Positions 11,180 through 24,445 are shown, counted from the stretch's first letter. The stretch is 64,000 bases of DNA from Sceloporus undulatus (GCF_019175285.1 NC_056523.1:186757894-186821893); one strand, 5' to 3'. A program made the numbers and translations. The notes: a model not told the origin generated them from the letters alone.

Positions 11180-12169
11180 TCAGGATTTATTCTGTGATAT
11201 TCTTAATTCCCCAATACTCCTCCCCCTCTGGCACCAAACCCTCAATAACCTCTTCATGGCCCCATGAATCTCACTGTTCCTTAGGCTGTATATGAAGGGG
11301 TTAAGCATGGGAGTGACAACTGTGTAGAATATTGATGCCACTCTCAGCCTAGAACCAGAATAGGTGGACGATGGGCGGATGTAGGTGCCTATCAGAGTCC
11401 CATAGAACAAGGCCACTGTGGTGAGGTGGGCACTACAAGTGGAGAAGGCCTTGTACTTCCCAGAAGCTGATGGAACCTTCAAAACCTTCAATGCAATGAA
11501 CATATAGGAGAGGAAGATGAGTATGACAGGTCCAAGCATGGTTGCAGTGCCTTCAAACATAAGCAGTGTTTCAGCAGAAGAAGTATCTGAGCAGGAGAGT
11601 TGGAGTAAAGGGTGGAGGTCACAGAAGAAGTGAGGAATCTCCCGAGAGCCACAGAAAGAAAACTTTGAGATGGTGAATACATACAGTAAGCCTTGGGAGA
11701 AAGACAGGAGCCATGACCCTGCTGCTAACACTAAGCAACGCTTGTAACTCATTATTGTGGTGTAATGGAGTGGATAGCAAATGGCTACATAGCGGTCATA
11801 TGCCATGGATGCCAAGAGGAAGTTATCTGTTGTGCAAAAGACCACAAAGAAATACATCTGAGTCAGGCAGCCACTGTAGGAGATGGTGTTGGTCTGGGAG
11901 ACCAAGACCTGTAGCATCTTCGGCACCACGTTGGAGCTGAATCCCAAGTCAGCCAAAGACAGGTGGCTGAGGAAAAAATACATGGGGGCATAAAGGAGGC
12001 TGCTGTTAGAGAAGATTAGTAAGAAGATCAAGAAATTTCCCAACAGGCTAAGCAAGTACATTGAGAGGAAGATGGGGAAGAGAAGTCCCTGGAACTCTGG
12101 AGAGGAGGACAGACCCAGAAGGATGAATCCAGCAAAGTAGGTATGATTCTCTTGCTCTTCTCTTTCCAT
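11180..12169 (-). CDS. Class II olfactory receptor, family 1-like
   Basis: This intact single-exon frame of 329 residues encodes a seven-helix G-protein-coupled odorant receptor for the cilia of olfactory neurons. Landmarks: glycosylation site NHT at residues 8-10; GN at 44-45 in helix 1; PMYFFLS at 62-68; the conserved extracellular cysteine pair C101 and C183; MAYDRYVAIC at 122-131 (G-protein coupling after helix 3); KAFSTCSAHL at 240-249 (helix 6); and PMLNPFIYSLRN at 287-298 (helix 7). The start at 12169 gives the usual short N-terminus and a normal family length. The pattern suits the family 1 subgroup, but subfamily and ligand cannot be read. No 5' exon or promoter is visible. A damaged second copy lies at 22342-23098. 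Confidence 0.93.
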   Translation of the reverse strand: MEREEQENHTYFAGFILLGLSSSPEFQGLLFPIFLSMYLLSLLGNFLIFLLIFSNSSLLYAPMYFFLSHLSLADLGFSSNVVPKMLQVLVSQTNTISYSGCLTQMYFFVVFCTTDNFLLASMAYDRYVAICYPLHYTTIMSYKRCLVLAAGSWLLSFSQGLLYVFTISKFSFCGSREIPHFFCDLHPLLQLSCSDTSSAETLLMFEGTATMLGPVILIFLSYMFIALKVLKVPSASGKYKAFSTCSAHLTTVALFYGTLIGTYIRPSSTYSGSRLRVASIFYTVVTPMLNPFIYSLRNSEIHGAMKRLLRVWCQRGRSIGELRISQNKS

Positions 12170-12524
12170 GGCTCAGCTGAGGATCTGAATGAAGCGGACA
12201 TGAAAATATTCTTCTTTGAAGTCAGTCTTGAATTTCATCTAGATGTAAAGTACATAAATCAGCTGGAGAGGATGGAGAAATATTTGGGACAGGACAGAGG
12301 CTGCCACGGGTTGTTTCAGTTCTTGGAAGAATCCAAATGTGTATTCCACCAAGAAACATGCATATAATTATATACCTAAAAAGAATCAAGACTTGCATAG
12401 AGCTCTACAAATTTACTCCCAAAAGGAAGAAATTGCTTGTAATAAGGAAAGTTTGTGTTAAACACCTGACATCTTATTTCTGCTTCTTCAGCCACAATCT
12501 CCAAAATGACAAATCCTCAGAGTC

Positions 12525-12595
12525 CATAGCATGGAGCCTTGGCAGCTGAAGTGGTGTCAAGTTGGATCATTTCTGCAGTGTGGATGTAGCCTAAC
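12525..12595. mobile_element. Partial foldback element arm
   Basis: One arm of the TTTAACTGCC-type foldback family, ending in CATTTCTGCAGTGTGGATG. The partner arm is missing. Confidence 0.5.
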
Positions 12596-12599
12596 AGGA

Positions 12600-13556
12600 C
12601 TGTACTTAATCAAGGCCACTTAATGATTATTTTTCAATGATTGGATGACAGAATTGGGGGCATACTTATCAGTTTTGCAGACAACACCAAATTGGGACGA
12701 GTAGCTAACACCCCAGGATCAAAATTCAAAATGACCTGAATAGACTAGAAAGCTGGGCCAAAGCTACCAAAATGAACTTCAACAGGAAGAAATGTAAGGT
12801 ACTGCACTTAGGGAATAAAAATGAAATGCAGATATAGTATTGAGGACACCTGACTGAAAGAAACTACGTGTGAAAAGGATCTAGGAGTCCAAACAGACCA
12901 CAAGTATAACATGAGTCAACAGTGCGACGTAGCTGCTAAAAAGGCCAATGCAATTTTAGGCTGCATCAGTAAAAGTACAGTGTTTAGATCAAGGGAACTA
13001 GTAGTGCCACTCTATTCTGCTCTGGTCAGGCCCCACCTGGAATAATTTGTCCAGTTCTGGGCACCATAATTTAAAAAGGATGTGGAGAAACTGGAGCGTG
13101 TCCAAAGGACAGCGACTAAAATAGTGAAGGGTCTGGAAACCATGAAACCCTATGAGGAACAACTTAGGGAGCTGGGGATGTATAGCCTGGAGAAGAGAAG
13201 ATTAAGAGGTGGTATGATAGCCCTGTTTAAATATTTGAAGGGATGTCATATTGAGGAGGGAGCAAGCTTGTTTTCTGTTGCTCCAGAGACAAAGACCTGG
13301 AGCAATGGATGCAAGCTACAGAAAAAGAGATTCCACCTCAACATTAGGAGGAACTTCCTGACCTTAAGGGCTGATTGACAGTGGAACACACTCCTTCCTT
13401 GGAGATTTTAGTGGAGTCTCCTTCCTTAGAGGTCTTTTTAACAGAGGCTGGATGGCCATCTGTGGGGATGCTTTTATTTAGATTTCCTGCATGGCAGGGG
13501 GTTGGACTGGATGGCCCTTTCAGTCTCTTCCAACTATATGACTCTAAGAATCAGTA
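12600..13556 (+). mobile_element. CR1 LINE, 5'-truncated
   Basis: It carries the end of CR1 ORF2, recognisable as KLERVQRTATKIVKGLE, then EEQLRELGMYSLEKRRLRG and FKYLKG. The typical CR1 3' end follows (GGGTTGGACTGGATGGCC, CTTCCAACTATATGACTC). The frame is degraded upstream of 13082. Confidence 0.88.
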
Positions 13557-13723
13557 GGGATGGGGTCATGGAGATGGCAGCCTATCTAATAAAAGGGTTG
13601 TGTGGTTATCCTAACTGTTTTATTCTTGAATATTCATTTTAAAAACAATGCACTGAAATTTCTGGCAGACTATAATAAAGTGGGATCTCCCTGCACAGAA
13701 GAAATGCAGACTGAAGACAAAGT

Positions 13724-13945
13724 CCTGTTACAGACTGCCAAAATAAAGCTGCTTCGGGTCTCTTTGGAGGTATGCTATTTAAATGATGCATGCATCCTAA
13801 GAATCTGGAAGCTGCACCAAAGCTGCACTCCAGTGCTTCAGAATGGAGTGTGGCTTTGGCACGACCTCCAGACTCTTAGGACCCATGCATCATTTAAATA
13901 GCATACCTCCAACAAGACCCGAAGCAGCTTTATTTTGGCAGTCTG
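13724..13945. mobile_element. Long foldback element, cut by the assembly gap
   Basis: The left end CCTGTTACAGACTGCC is repeated inverted near the gap (GGCAGTCTG), with long arms built around GGTATGCTATTTAAATGATG. The complete counterpart is 24610-24848. It is non-coding. Confidence 0.8.
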
Positions 13946-13970
13946 NNNNNNNNNNNNNNNNNNNNNNNNN
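13946..13970. other. Assembly gap of 25 N
   Basis: Twenty-five N bases replace the end of a near-perfect inverted repeat. The sequence on the far side restarts about 9.7 kb upstream in homology. Confidence 0.99.
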
Positions 13971-16900
13971 CCAATGATCCAAACACAAGAGAAATTATAA
14001 GACCGTCCAACTCTACCTCAATTTGTATAAGAGAGAGGTTATTTCACCACAAGAGATAACAGATTTCTTGATAAACAAGAAATAAACAGAAATTAATGTT
14101 AAACAATACAACATTCTGAATGCAGACTTTTCAGTTGAAGAAATTGCAGAAGTGATACAAAAAAATTAAGAAATTACAAAGCTCCAGACCAGAGGGATTC
14201 AAACAATTATTATAAAAAATGTAGAGAGAACTTAAAGATACCTACGCAAAAAATGTTGAATAGTAATCGAACAAACGATTTACCGGAGTCATGGAAAAGT
14301 GCAAATTGTCCTCTAAGACCAAAGAAGGTAAAGACAACCGGAAATGACAAAGTAGACAGACCCATTTCTCTCTTTTCTCTCGGCAATATGGACGAAACAC
14401 GCTGGAGCAGAGTCAGGGAAATGAAAGATAATAATGAAATATAAAATGTCGAAGAGAGAATGACGAAGTGAGTAAGATAGGAAGAAAGAGGAAGTGGAGA
14501 GAATGTGAGAGGAAAGGAATAAGGGAACAATACTAAGTTGAGTGAATTGTAAGAATAAATTAAAGGAAGGTCATCATCATCATTTGAAATAGTTAACAAT
14601 GGAACAACAATTGTTAAGGATGGATGTAGTGTTTAGGTTTGTAAGGGTAACTCCCCCTGTTGTTTGTTATGGTTTTATGATTGTATTGTTTTAATTTTAA
14701 AAAGCTGTTAACAATATACGGGACTACACTACTTAACTCTTATCCTGGCTTACAGCTAGAAGTCTTGGTCTTAAAGAATATATAATTTGGGACCAGACAG
14801 GATTTCCTTACATTTCGAGATCTGAGGATACATAGGTTTTATTAGCATTTTTGATTATATGAAAAAAATAATGAAGAAATTGGCTAGTATTCGAACGCCA
14901 GAAGAGTTTTTTGACAACGTCATTGGAATTTATGTTGAGTTCTCAAAGAATGATGTCTGGTACAAGTACATTATAACTGGATTCAGAATTTATGCTCATC
15001 AGAGAGCTCGTTGTGATAATAAATGGAAGAAGACAAAAAGCACTGATATACATAAAGGGAATGGAGGCAAGGATGCCCTTCTCACTTCTTTTCATAACGT
15101 GATGGAGAGTGCTAGCTATAATACAGAGTAATAAAGAAATTGTCGGAACAAAATAAAAGGAATGTAATATAAGGGCTTTCGCCACGACTGGTTATCATTC
15201 TGGAGGATCCTTCAATCATGGGAAGGTTGTAAAACTTCGAGGAATTTGGTGAGTCTCTGGCTTTGCATAATAGAAGTAAAACTGCTTTACTACAAGGAAT
15301 CTCTCAAAGGGAGAAGAACAAGAATTGACAGATACAAAGACCTAAAGAAAAAAACCGCTCCCTTCGGAATTGGGTAACAACAAAAATTACTGATTGTTTT
15401 GTAAAATAATTACAGAAAGATATGGGGAGAATTTAAAAGAATTATTATTGTGGTCTAGCTGGAGCTTATTCATTGGGTAGTGGATTTGAAACAATAAAAA
15501 TGATGGTGTGCAAAATTTATTATCTATTTCAAACAATTGGCAATTTTATTAGCAACACAGTTCAAGATGGAAAGAGATATCAGATTTTATATGGAATATA
15601 AAAGGCCAGAATGGATGGGAAACGACATGACACGAGAAGAGGAGAGGAGAGTCCATTTAGAACTGTACTATCAAGCAACTTTTATGCTGACGGAATGGAA
15701 AACTTTGAAAATTGGATTACCTAATTTAAAAACAGAAGGTTTATAACATTCGGCGGCACGCCTACATATGGTTGCGAAAGCAAAGTTCATGAAGATTCCA
15801 GCAACTGTTGATTAGAAAATCTTTATAAAAATGGGAAAAATTTAAAAGAAATTATAGACAAGATCCCTATGGACCTCAACACATGAAGGCTTTTTGGGCA
15901 GATGGAAAGCGCTGGATGATGGTGATTACGGTGATCTTGCTCACTAAATCTAAAGATGGAGAATATCAACTGAAACCAGTTGGGAACTAATACAATTAGA
16001 TATAGATGCCTGGTTTCTATATAGTCAGCTGAAAGGGTGCTTCAAATGTACCTTAAATTGGTTTGGAAGATGAAGCTGAGAGAGTGAAAGGGTTATTTAA
16101 GTTGGTGGGTTTGGGAGGTGGGATGGGGTTAGGAATGACTGTGTATTTGATAATATGCTATGTTATATGTTATACATGTTATATGTTTTATGTTATGTGG
16201 GTAAATGTTATTTGTTGTGTTTTGTAATAAAATTATTTTTTTTTTTTTTAAAAACAAAACAAATGTACCTTAAATGATGGGATAGGAGAGGAAATTGAAG
16301 AATTCGGATAAAATATTTCTAGCAATGAATATAAAAAGAACATCAAATTATAAATTTTTTACAAAATTAGGTATGAACAAGACTTAATATTGGATGCAAT
16401 GACAAAATGGGCCTCGTTGTGGAAATATTATGATAGAAAGTTGGAATATCGCGAAAAACTAAAAAGGTCCTTGTCACAAAATTTGAGGAGAATTATTGGA
16501 AAATGGAAAACTGTGGCATTTACACAAATAGATTGCCCAAACTGAAAATTTTTGGAAACAATCACATAACAATGAAAAAATGTTGAATATAAAATTTGAA
16601 CTAGATCCTGTGAAATATATTTATAAATATGCTTAGGACAATAGTTCCTCCGAATTGAAAGAAATACGAGATACTCTTTATGTAACATGGCTAGATTAGT
16701 TTGTCAATACTGGAAGAAAAATGACATACAGACTTAGAAGTGTGGTACAAATTAATGAATTAAAATGAGATGGATACTACAGCTCTGTAGACAAAAGGAC
16801 AGTGGACAGAGTAGAAAGAGGTTGATTCAATACTGTTGTTTTGTTAAATCAAGATGGTATAAAGGTTGAGGTTCTAGTAGACTGAATGCTTGGTATATTT

Positions 16901-18043
16901 TATATGGTTATTAAGGTTAGCTATTCAATGACGTATGTAAATTTTCAGATGAACTTAAAGAAAGGGAACAGTTTATTGATTAAGCAGGACAATAAGGGAC
17001 AAAATCTAAGGGCTGGATATGGAAGATGGAAGTAATTGGGAAAATGTATTAAGGAACTATGTACTACATAATTGTGTAACCCCGATAATAATTGATGAAT
17101 CAGATTTTATATTTTAAAAAAAGAAAAAATAATAATAAAAAAATTATTTCCCAGGAATTCACTGGATGGTGTTCTGGAACTATGCCCCCGCCCCCAAGTG
17201 ACTTTTCAATCCCCACCCTTGCTCTTAGTTGACTGATCCAAATGCTGGACCTCAATAAGTAGTGGCCAAATTCATAATAGAGGACCCATGGCATCCATTG
17301 TGAGGTGTTGAAGCTGAGCTGGAAAGGCCAAAGGCCCCAAACATGATCCCGAAGACAGAACCTGTAATGCGTTGTATGTGGGGTGCCTTTGAAAAGTGCT
17401 CAGAATACTTTGTTGCCCAAGAGCTGTCGAGCCAGGTGTTATGGAGCTGCTACATGGGCATACAACTCTTGTTGTAAACGCTTGGCTGCTGATCTGTTTC
17501 TAGGATAATTCAAAGTGCTGGTTTTGACCTATTAAGGCATATGCTTGGTCTCAGGTTATTGAAAGACTGTCTCTCTCTTACAAGCCACTAGGAGCACTTC
17601 TTAGCGACCAGGGGGGCCCTTCCTCTGTCCCCCACCTTCTCTGGTCTCATTGATGTGGAACAAAGGAAAGGGGCTTCTCAGTGCTGCTCCCAGATTTGAA
17701 CTTCTTCCCGGAGAGGTCATGATCCTGCTCTCCTTTTGGCAACAGGTGAAAACATTCTGTGTTGTCAGGCATTTTCAAACTGCAAAGTTAAAATAATACA
17801 CAATCTCTTTTCGAACAATTCCACACCTCAAAGCAAATCTTTCCATTCCCCACTACTTATACACGCTTCAAGCAGGAGATTCAGAAGACTTAGAGAGGAA
17901 GGGGGAGGAAGTATGGAGACTAGGCCATAAGACTCTCCCTTTAGTGCCTTCCTCTCTTTAGGAGTGATGGAGTCAGGAAAGGGAGTGGAAGAAATATGGC
18001 AGCACTGTCTGAGCTTGGTTCACCTCCATATGTTGCACTATAA

Positions 18044-19808
18044 TATATTATAATTATAATAATATTTATTTGTATACCGCCTGTGCGACCATCCGGGCGG
18101 TGACAACAGTGATTATAACAGATGTAAAATATAATTTAAAAACATTAAATCCCTCCTCCTTTATAAAAGTATTAAAAATATGCAGATTTAAAAACACATA
18201 TCAAAACATAAATATGTTAACAAACTAAACCCTGTGTCCTCTGGGATCCTAACCATACTGAGATGGGGCCACGAGAGGAAGGGGATCAGGGAGGCAGGCC
18301 GGGATTGGTTTTATCTGAAAGGGCTGCCGGAAGAGATCCGTCTTGACAGCTTTTTTAAAGCTGTCTATGATTTCAACTGACGGTCTATTTGGCAGTCATT
18401 CCTGAGTTTGGGGGCGACGCAGAAAGACCTTGGGAGGTGCCTCAAGCCTAATTTTAGATGCTGCAGTATGTTCCTCCCAGGGACCGGAGGGAGCGGCGGG
18501 GGGAGGATTGTACGGGAGGATGGCGGGTCCCTGAGATAGCTGGGACCCAGCCATTAGGGCTAAAGTATATACAAACACCTTGTCTGGGCCCGGAAGCTAT
18601 AGGCAGCCATTGGGGGACCTCAGAACCGGAGTAATGTGGTCCTTAGATTGTCCAGAAATAAGCCTTGGCTGCCATTATTTGTACCTAGCTGAAGCTTCCG
18701 AGAGCCAAGCACAAGGGTAGCCCAAAGTAGAGTGGCATTACAGAAGTAAGGGTGGGTTACCAGTGCGTGCACAACAGTTTCGAGGTCTTAATTTCAGAAA
18801 AGTGCGAGCTGGGCGTATCAGCCGAAGCTGATAGCAGGCGTCTGACCGTCGCTTACCTGATTTGTCATCAGGAGCGACGAGTCGAGGGCACCCCCAGACT
18901 GCTTACAAGTCACTGGGGGGAGGTGACCCATCAGGACTGGAGGTTGCAACCCGAATTCTTGGTTCGGGGCGCTACGTGATCACCTCCGTCTATCTGGATT
19001 CGTTTCAATCTGTTTTTCTCATCCAGCCCATTACCGCTGAAGATCATTCATGGGAGAGGAGAGGCCATTTGGAATTCTAGGCCGACGAACGAGAAGTGAA
19101 ATAGATTTGGGTGTCATCAGCGTACTGATAACACCGGCCCATACTCGCTATTATCTCACCCCGCGTTCATATAGATGTTGAATAACACGGGGACAAGATA
19201 GCCCCGGGCCCCCAAGTGAGGTTCCTCTATGGAGCTTACAGTCCCCGAGCAGCACCCTCTGGACGTGGCCGAGGGAAGGATCGGACCACTGCAACTGAGC
19301 CCCGATCAACCCCTTCGGGGGGGTCCAGAGGTGCCGTGATCTTAGTATCGAAAGCGCTGAGAGGTCTGGAGCAAAACAGGGTTCCCCCCTGTCGATTCTT
19401 CAGCGCGATCGTCGGTCAAGGCAACATGGCAGTTCTCAACCCAAAGCCTGTCCTTAAGCCGGTTTTGAATGGGTTCTAGATAATCAGCTCATCACGACAG
19501 CTTGGAGCTGAAGAGCAACGCCCTCTCAACCCCCTTTGCTCAAAAAGCAGCAGTGACACGGCTATAATTTCTCATATCCAGGGGGTTTCCAGGAAGGTTT
19601 TTTCAGAAGTGGCTAACAGCGTTCCTTTAGGACAAGATGGAACATGCCTTCCCTAAGGACGCATTGTGATTATCTGTGAGGAGTTCTCATCATGCATCCC
19701 CCCCGGGCACGGCCAGCCTGATGTGCAAGGGCGAGAGGCAGTTGTTTCCTCACCTTCCAGCAGCGTCACGTCTCTGTACTCACAGATGCCACTGATCCAG
19801 TTATCTAA
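18044..19808 (-). mobile_element. L2 LINE ORF2 fragment, present only in the second copy
   Basis: The flanks CACTATAA and TTGCATCACC are adjacent in the first copy (8808-8826). The minus strand reads YQYADDTQ near 19125-19105 and a SVLSP/LFNIY-like block near 19190-19160, the reverse transcriptase core of the L2 clade. The 3' end with a hairpin-like TATACCGCC tail and AT repeats is at 18044-18110. Frames are heavily broken. Confidence 0.8.
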
Positions 19809-20013
19809 TTGCATCACCTCAGCCAGCTCTGCAATTGGCCATGAGTCTCCAGAACTGTAATTTTAAAAAATCTGGAGGCTTGACAAGCTGGGAAACGTTG
19901 GATGAAGAAGGCTTCGTTTAATTTCTTCTAGGATCCTTTTGGAGCAAGTCCCTACTCAGAGCTGTCCAGGGTCTGAATTCTTGCCTGTCACCGTTGATTG
20001 TAACTTAAGTATA

Positions 20014-20256
20014 CAGTGGTACCCCGGGTTACGAAATTAATTGTTCCGCGGCGCCCTTCGACCGAAATCTTCTTAACCCGGAAAAAAGCCTAGGCGCTAG
20101 CGCTGGAAGCCGCGGATTTGGTGCGAAAAAGCACCAAAAATTTTTTGTTAAGCCGGAAAAAAAACGTAACCCAGAACAGTTTTTTCCTTGTATTTTTTCG
20201 TTCTCCGGAATTTCTTAACGCGGTGCTTTCGTATCCGGTGGTCGTGGGTACCACTG
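20014..20256. mobile_element. TA-flanked short DNA element, GTTACGAA family, copy 2
   Basis: Inverted ends are CAGTGGTACCCCGGG and the degraded GGGTACCACTG, flanked by TA (20012-20013, 20257-20258). The first copy at 9010-9016 has the uninterrupted site with one TA. The middle is more diverged than in the other two copies, at least partly from sequence errors. Confidence 0.8.
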
Positions 20257-22341
20257 TATGTGCTTTCAGGGCTGCAGAAATGAAGCGTTTGACACCACTT
20301 TACTGCCATGGCTTATGTATGCAATTATGGGATTTTGTAGTTGGTGGGGCACCAGAGCTCTTGTCAGGAGGGCACTCTCTCACAAAATAAAATCCCAGAA
20401 TTTCATAGCATTGAGCCATGGTCAGTTTTAGTTTAAGCTGGTGGGTCAACTGCTTTTGTTTTCAGAGTGTGGCTAGCAGCTGAATTCACCTGCTGGACTT
20501 TGGGACATTTGAAGTTCAGAGGGTTTTTAAGCAAAGAATACAGAGTTTGTCATTGTCTCTTCTAATATAGCCTATAAACCTAGTATTCCTTGGGTGGTCT
20601 CCATTCCAAATGTTGGACCAGCAGCGTACTTGTACTAGATCAAACAGTTGCGTAACTTCTGCCTTTCTTTTTCCTCCCACCCTGCATATTCAGGGTTCTC
20701 TTGGTTATCCCCCGAGGTCTTGTTTGTAGTCCAGCATGGATATGTCAAGATTTTCGTATCCAAATCATATCTACATGGAAAAATAATCCATTGTTTGATA
20801 TACATGTCTTACTCGTCATATCCTTAGATGACTCAGTGAGTAAATGGGTGATGACAGAGGACAGAGAGGCTAAGGATGTAAAATAATGAGGGAATTTGTG
20901 GACGATGGATCACAATTCTGATGATAGTCCTTTTAAATACTGGAAAGGAACCCGAATCACTGTAGCTAGAACACAGTGCACAGTTTTGACTGTGAGGGAT
21001 GCGTCAAAGTATTCTGGCCAGGTAGGGAAGGCAGACAGCCACTGGTCAGAAGAGGAGGTTGCCAGCTGCAAGAGGATACCCTCCATCCATTCTGAACGAG
21101 AACAAAACAGAAAGTGCAGGCTTATGACGAACATCTTCAATTTTTTTCTCCAGTACGGTTTTTTTAAAACTTTGCTGATGGAAGACCAGTGGGGTTTGAA
21201 AGCTTGTGCAAATGGTATATTGTGCATTTTTGGTGGGCCCAATAAAGTATCACGTTTGGTGGATTTGGGGTGTTATTTGGATATGCTCCATATTTGGTAT
21301 AGCTATGTAAGTGGTCCCATCCCCTGAACAGCCAGCCCAGGTAAGTGGTTCTGTTCGATGGCAAGTTGAGGCAAAGGGGATACATTTCATTCTCCTTTCC
21401 CACCAGTTAAGTGAAGCAACATCAACTAGCAGGATCTGACCATTAACTGGGGAGTTGGTAGTTAGTCTCTTAACTGTAGAGCAGATAACATCCTCCTGGC
21501 CCCCAACCGCACCTGGAGCAGACTTCCTTCACCCAATCCAACTTCTTGACTATCATGGTGAGCTTGGAGGTGAACAGACAGGGACGTTATAAGTTATTAT
21601 ATGTACTAAATGTCATGTAGTATATAAGTGGTTATTTAAAGTTTCTGCATTCCTTCATATGGAACAAAGGTCTTTTTATGTACATGGCATAGAAGGTAGC
21701 ATATCTTCAAATCAAAAATATTTTTTAACTTTTATTTATTTATTTATTATTAGTTACTTTATTCTGTCTTCCTCAGTGGCTCGGTGGCATTTGCGTAGCT
21801 TTCCACTCTTACTTAAACCTCACAAAACTTATAAGGGAGCCGGCTGGAATGTACTGGCCAAAGAGTACCATTGAGTACCATAGTACAGGTGGGGGTCTCT
21901 CTAACAAAAGTGTTTGGGACCAGAGGGTGTGGGAGTTTGGGTGTTTTTTTCCGAGGTTGGTATTTCCCGTTTTTTGACATATGGATGCTTGGGTGGATCC
22001 AAGTCAAACTCAAAAGTTGCAGGTACGTGTCATATACACCTTCGACACTGTCTAAAGGTTATTTGAGAAAAACATTCGTGATAATGGTTTGTCATGGGAA
22101 TAAACAGTTTGTGACACTGAACCATCAGATAACCAAGTGTTACCATCTCACCAGAAATTGGACAATTTTAGATTTTGGAGTATTTCAGTTTCAGAATTCT
22201 GAATAAGGGGACATGTTAAGTGGGGAGTTGAACCTGGATCTTCCCCAAGCATTAGCAATTACATTCACACACTCGTCTTCTTGATGTCCAGTATTTGGGG
22301 GTGTAGTTTCCCAAGTCAGCTCAGGATTTATCTGTGTATTC

Positions 22342-23098
22342 TTATTCCCCATACTCCTCCCCTCTGGCACCAAACCTCAATAACCTCTTCATGCCCCATG
22401 AATCTTCATGTTCCTTAGGTGTTATTGAGGGGTTAAGCATGGGTAGTACAACTGTGTAGAATATTGATGCCACTCTCCGCCTAGAACCAGAATAGGTGGT
22501 ACGATGGGCGGATGTAGGTGCCTTCAGAGGTCCCATAGAAAGGCCACTGTGGTGAGGTGGCACTACAGTGAGAAGTCCTTTTACTTTCCAGAAGCTGATT
22601 GGGCCCCCCAAACCGTTCATACATATGAACAGATAGGATAGAAGGATATAGTCCAGGGGTCAAGAGCGCTGTAGTGCCTTCACTTCCAAGCATCTTTCAA
22701 CGAGGATGTGTCTGACAGGAGAGCCTGGCAAAGGATGGATTCCAGGGAGAATGTGGATTTCTCGAGAGCCAGAAAGAAAATTCGACACTTAAAGGATACA
22801 AGCGAGGGACATGAGCCAAGAGCCGGACCCAGCAGCCAGCAGCAGTGCACGCTTGTAGCTCAAACAGTTGTATAACGGGGAGTGGGTGGCAGATGGCTAC
22901 ATAGCGGTTCGAATTGTCGCATGTGGAGGCCAAGAGGGAAGTTATTCCGTTGGTGCAGAGACCCAAAGAAATACATCTGAGTGAGACATCCATTATGGGA
23001 GATGGTGTTGGTTGGGATACAATTCTGGAGAGAGGAGACAGACCCAGAAGGATGAATCCAGCAAAGTTGGTATGATTCTCTTGCTCTTCTCTTTCCAT
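22342..23098 (-). pseudogene. Damaged olfactory receptor, second copy
   Basis: The 5' end (MEREEQENHT, then FAGFILLGLS) and the 3' end match the intact receptor at 11180-12169. Multiple frameshifts break the frame, and about 190 bases (helices 1-3, equivalent to 11903-12093) are missing. Between about 22600 and 23030 the sequence is far more diverged than its surroundings but still receptor-like (RYVAICHPL), as if from another receptor gene. It is either an unpolished chimeric copy or a true pseudogene. Confidence 0.75.
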
Positions 23099-23519
23099 GC
23101 TCAGCTCAGGATCTGAATGAAATGAATGTGAAAATATTCTTCTTTGAAGTAGTCTTGAATTTCATCTAGATGTAAAAACATAAATCAGCTGGAGGGATGG
23201 ACAAATATTGAGACAGGACAGAGGCTGCCACGGGTTGTTTCAGGTCTTGGAAGTATCCAAATAATGTGCATTTCACCAAGAAACAAATTCATTAATTTAT
23301 ACCTGAAAAAATCAAAACTTGCATAGATCTCTACAAATTTATTCCTAAAGGAGGAAATGCTTGTAATAAGGAAAGTTTTGTGATAAGCACCTGACATCCT
23401 ATTTCTGCTTCTTCAGCACAATCTCCAAAATGACAATCCTCAGTCCATAGCATGGTAGGCCTTGGCAGCTGAAGTGGTGTTCAAGTTGGTCATTTCTGCA
23501 GTGTGGATGTAGCCTAACA

Positions 23520-24445
23520 GGACTGTACTTAATCAAGGCCACCCAATGATTATTTTTTCAATGATTGGATGACAGAATGGGGGCATACTTATCAGTTTTG
23601 CAGACAACACCAATTGGGACGGTAGCTAACACCCAGGATCAAAATTCAAAATGACTGAATAGACTAGAAAGCTGGGCCAAAGCTACCAAAATGAACTTCA
23701 ACAGAAAAATGTAGGTACTGCACTTAGGGAATAAAAATGAAATGCAGATATAGTATTGAGGGACACCTGATGAAAGAAACTGTGTGAAAAGGATCTAGGA
23801 GTCCAACAGACAAGTATAACAGAGTCAACAGTGCGACGTAGCTGCTAAAAGGCCAATGCAATTTTAGGGCGCATCAGTTAAAAGTACAGTGTCTAGTCAA
23901 GGGAACTAGTAGTGCCACTCTATTCTGCTCTGGTCAGGCCCCACTGGAATAATTTGTCCAGTCTGGGCACCATAATTTAAAAGGTGGGGAGAAACTGGAG
24001 CGTGTCCAAAGGACAGCGACTAAAATAGTGAAGGGTCTGGAAACCATGAAACCCTATGAGGAACACTTAGGGAGCTGGGGATGTACAGCCTGGAGAAGAG
24101 AAGATTAAGATGGTGTATGATAGCCTGTTTAAATATTTGAAGGGGTGTCATATTGAGGAGGGCAAGCTGTTTTCTTTGCTCCAGAGACTAAGACTGGAGC
24201 AATGGATGCAAGCTACAGAAAAAGAGATTCCACCTCAACATTAGGAGGAACTTCCTGACCTTAAGGCTGATTGGACAGTGGAACACACTCCTTCCTTGGA
24301 GATTTTAGGGATTCCTTCCTTAGAGGTCTTTTTAACAGAGGCTGGATGGCCATCTGTGGGGATGCTTTATTTAGATTTCCTGCATGGCAGGGGGTTGGAC
24401 TGGATGGCCCTTCGTTCTCTTTCCAACTATGACTCTAAGAATCCG
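23520..24445 (+). mobile_element. CR1 LINE, second copy
   Basis: Counterpart of 12600-13556 with few differences. This end of the second copy is much cleaner than the rest of it. Confidence 0.8.

Noticed and set aside
18396-19860. Several plus-strand frames in the second copy
   Set aside because: They lie on the wrong strand of an antisense L2 fragment.
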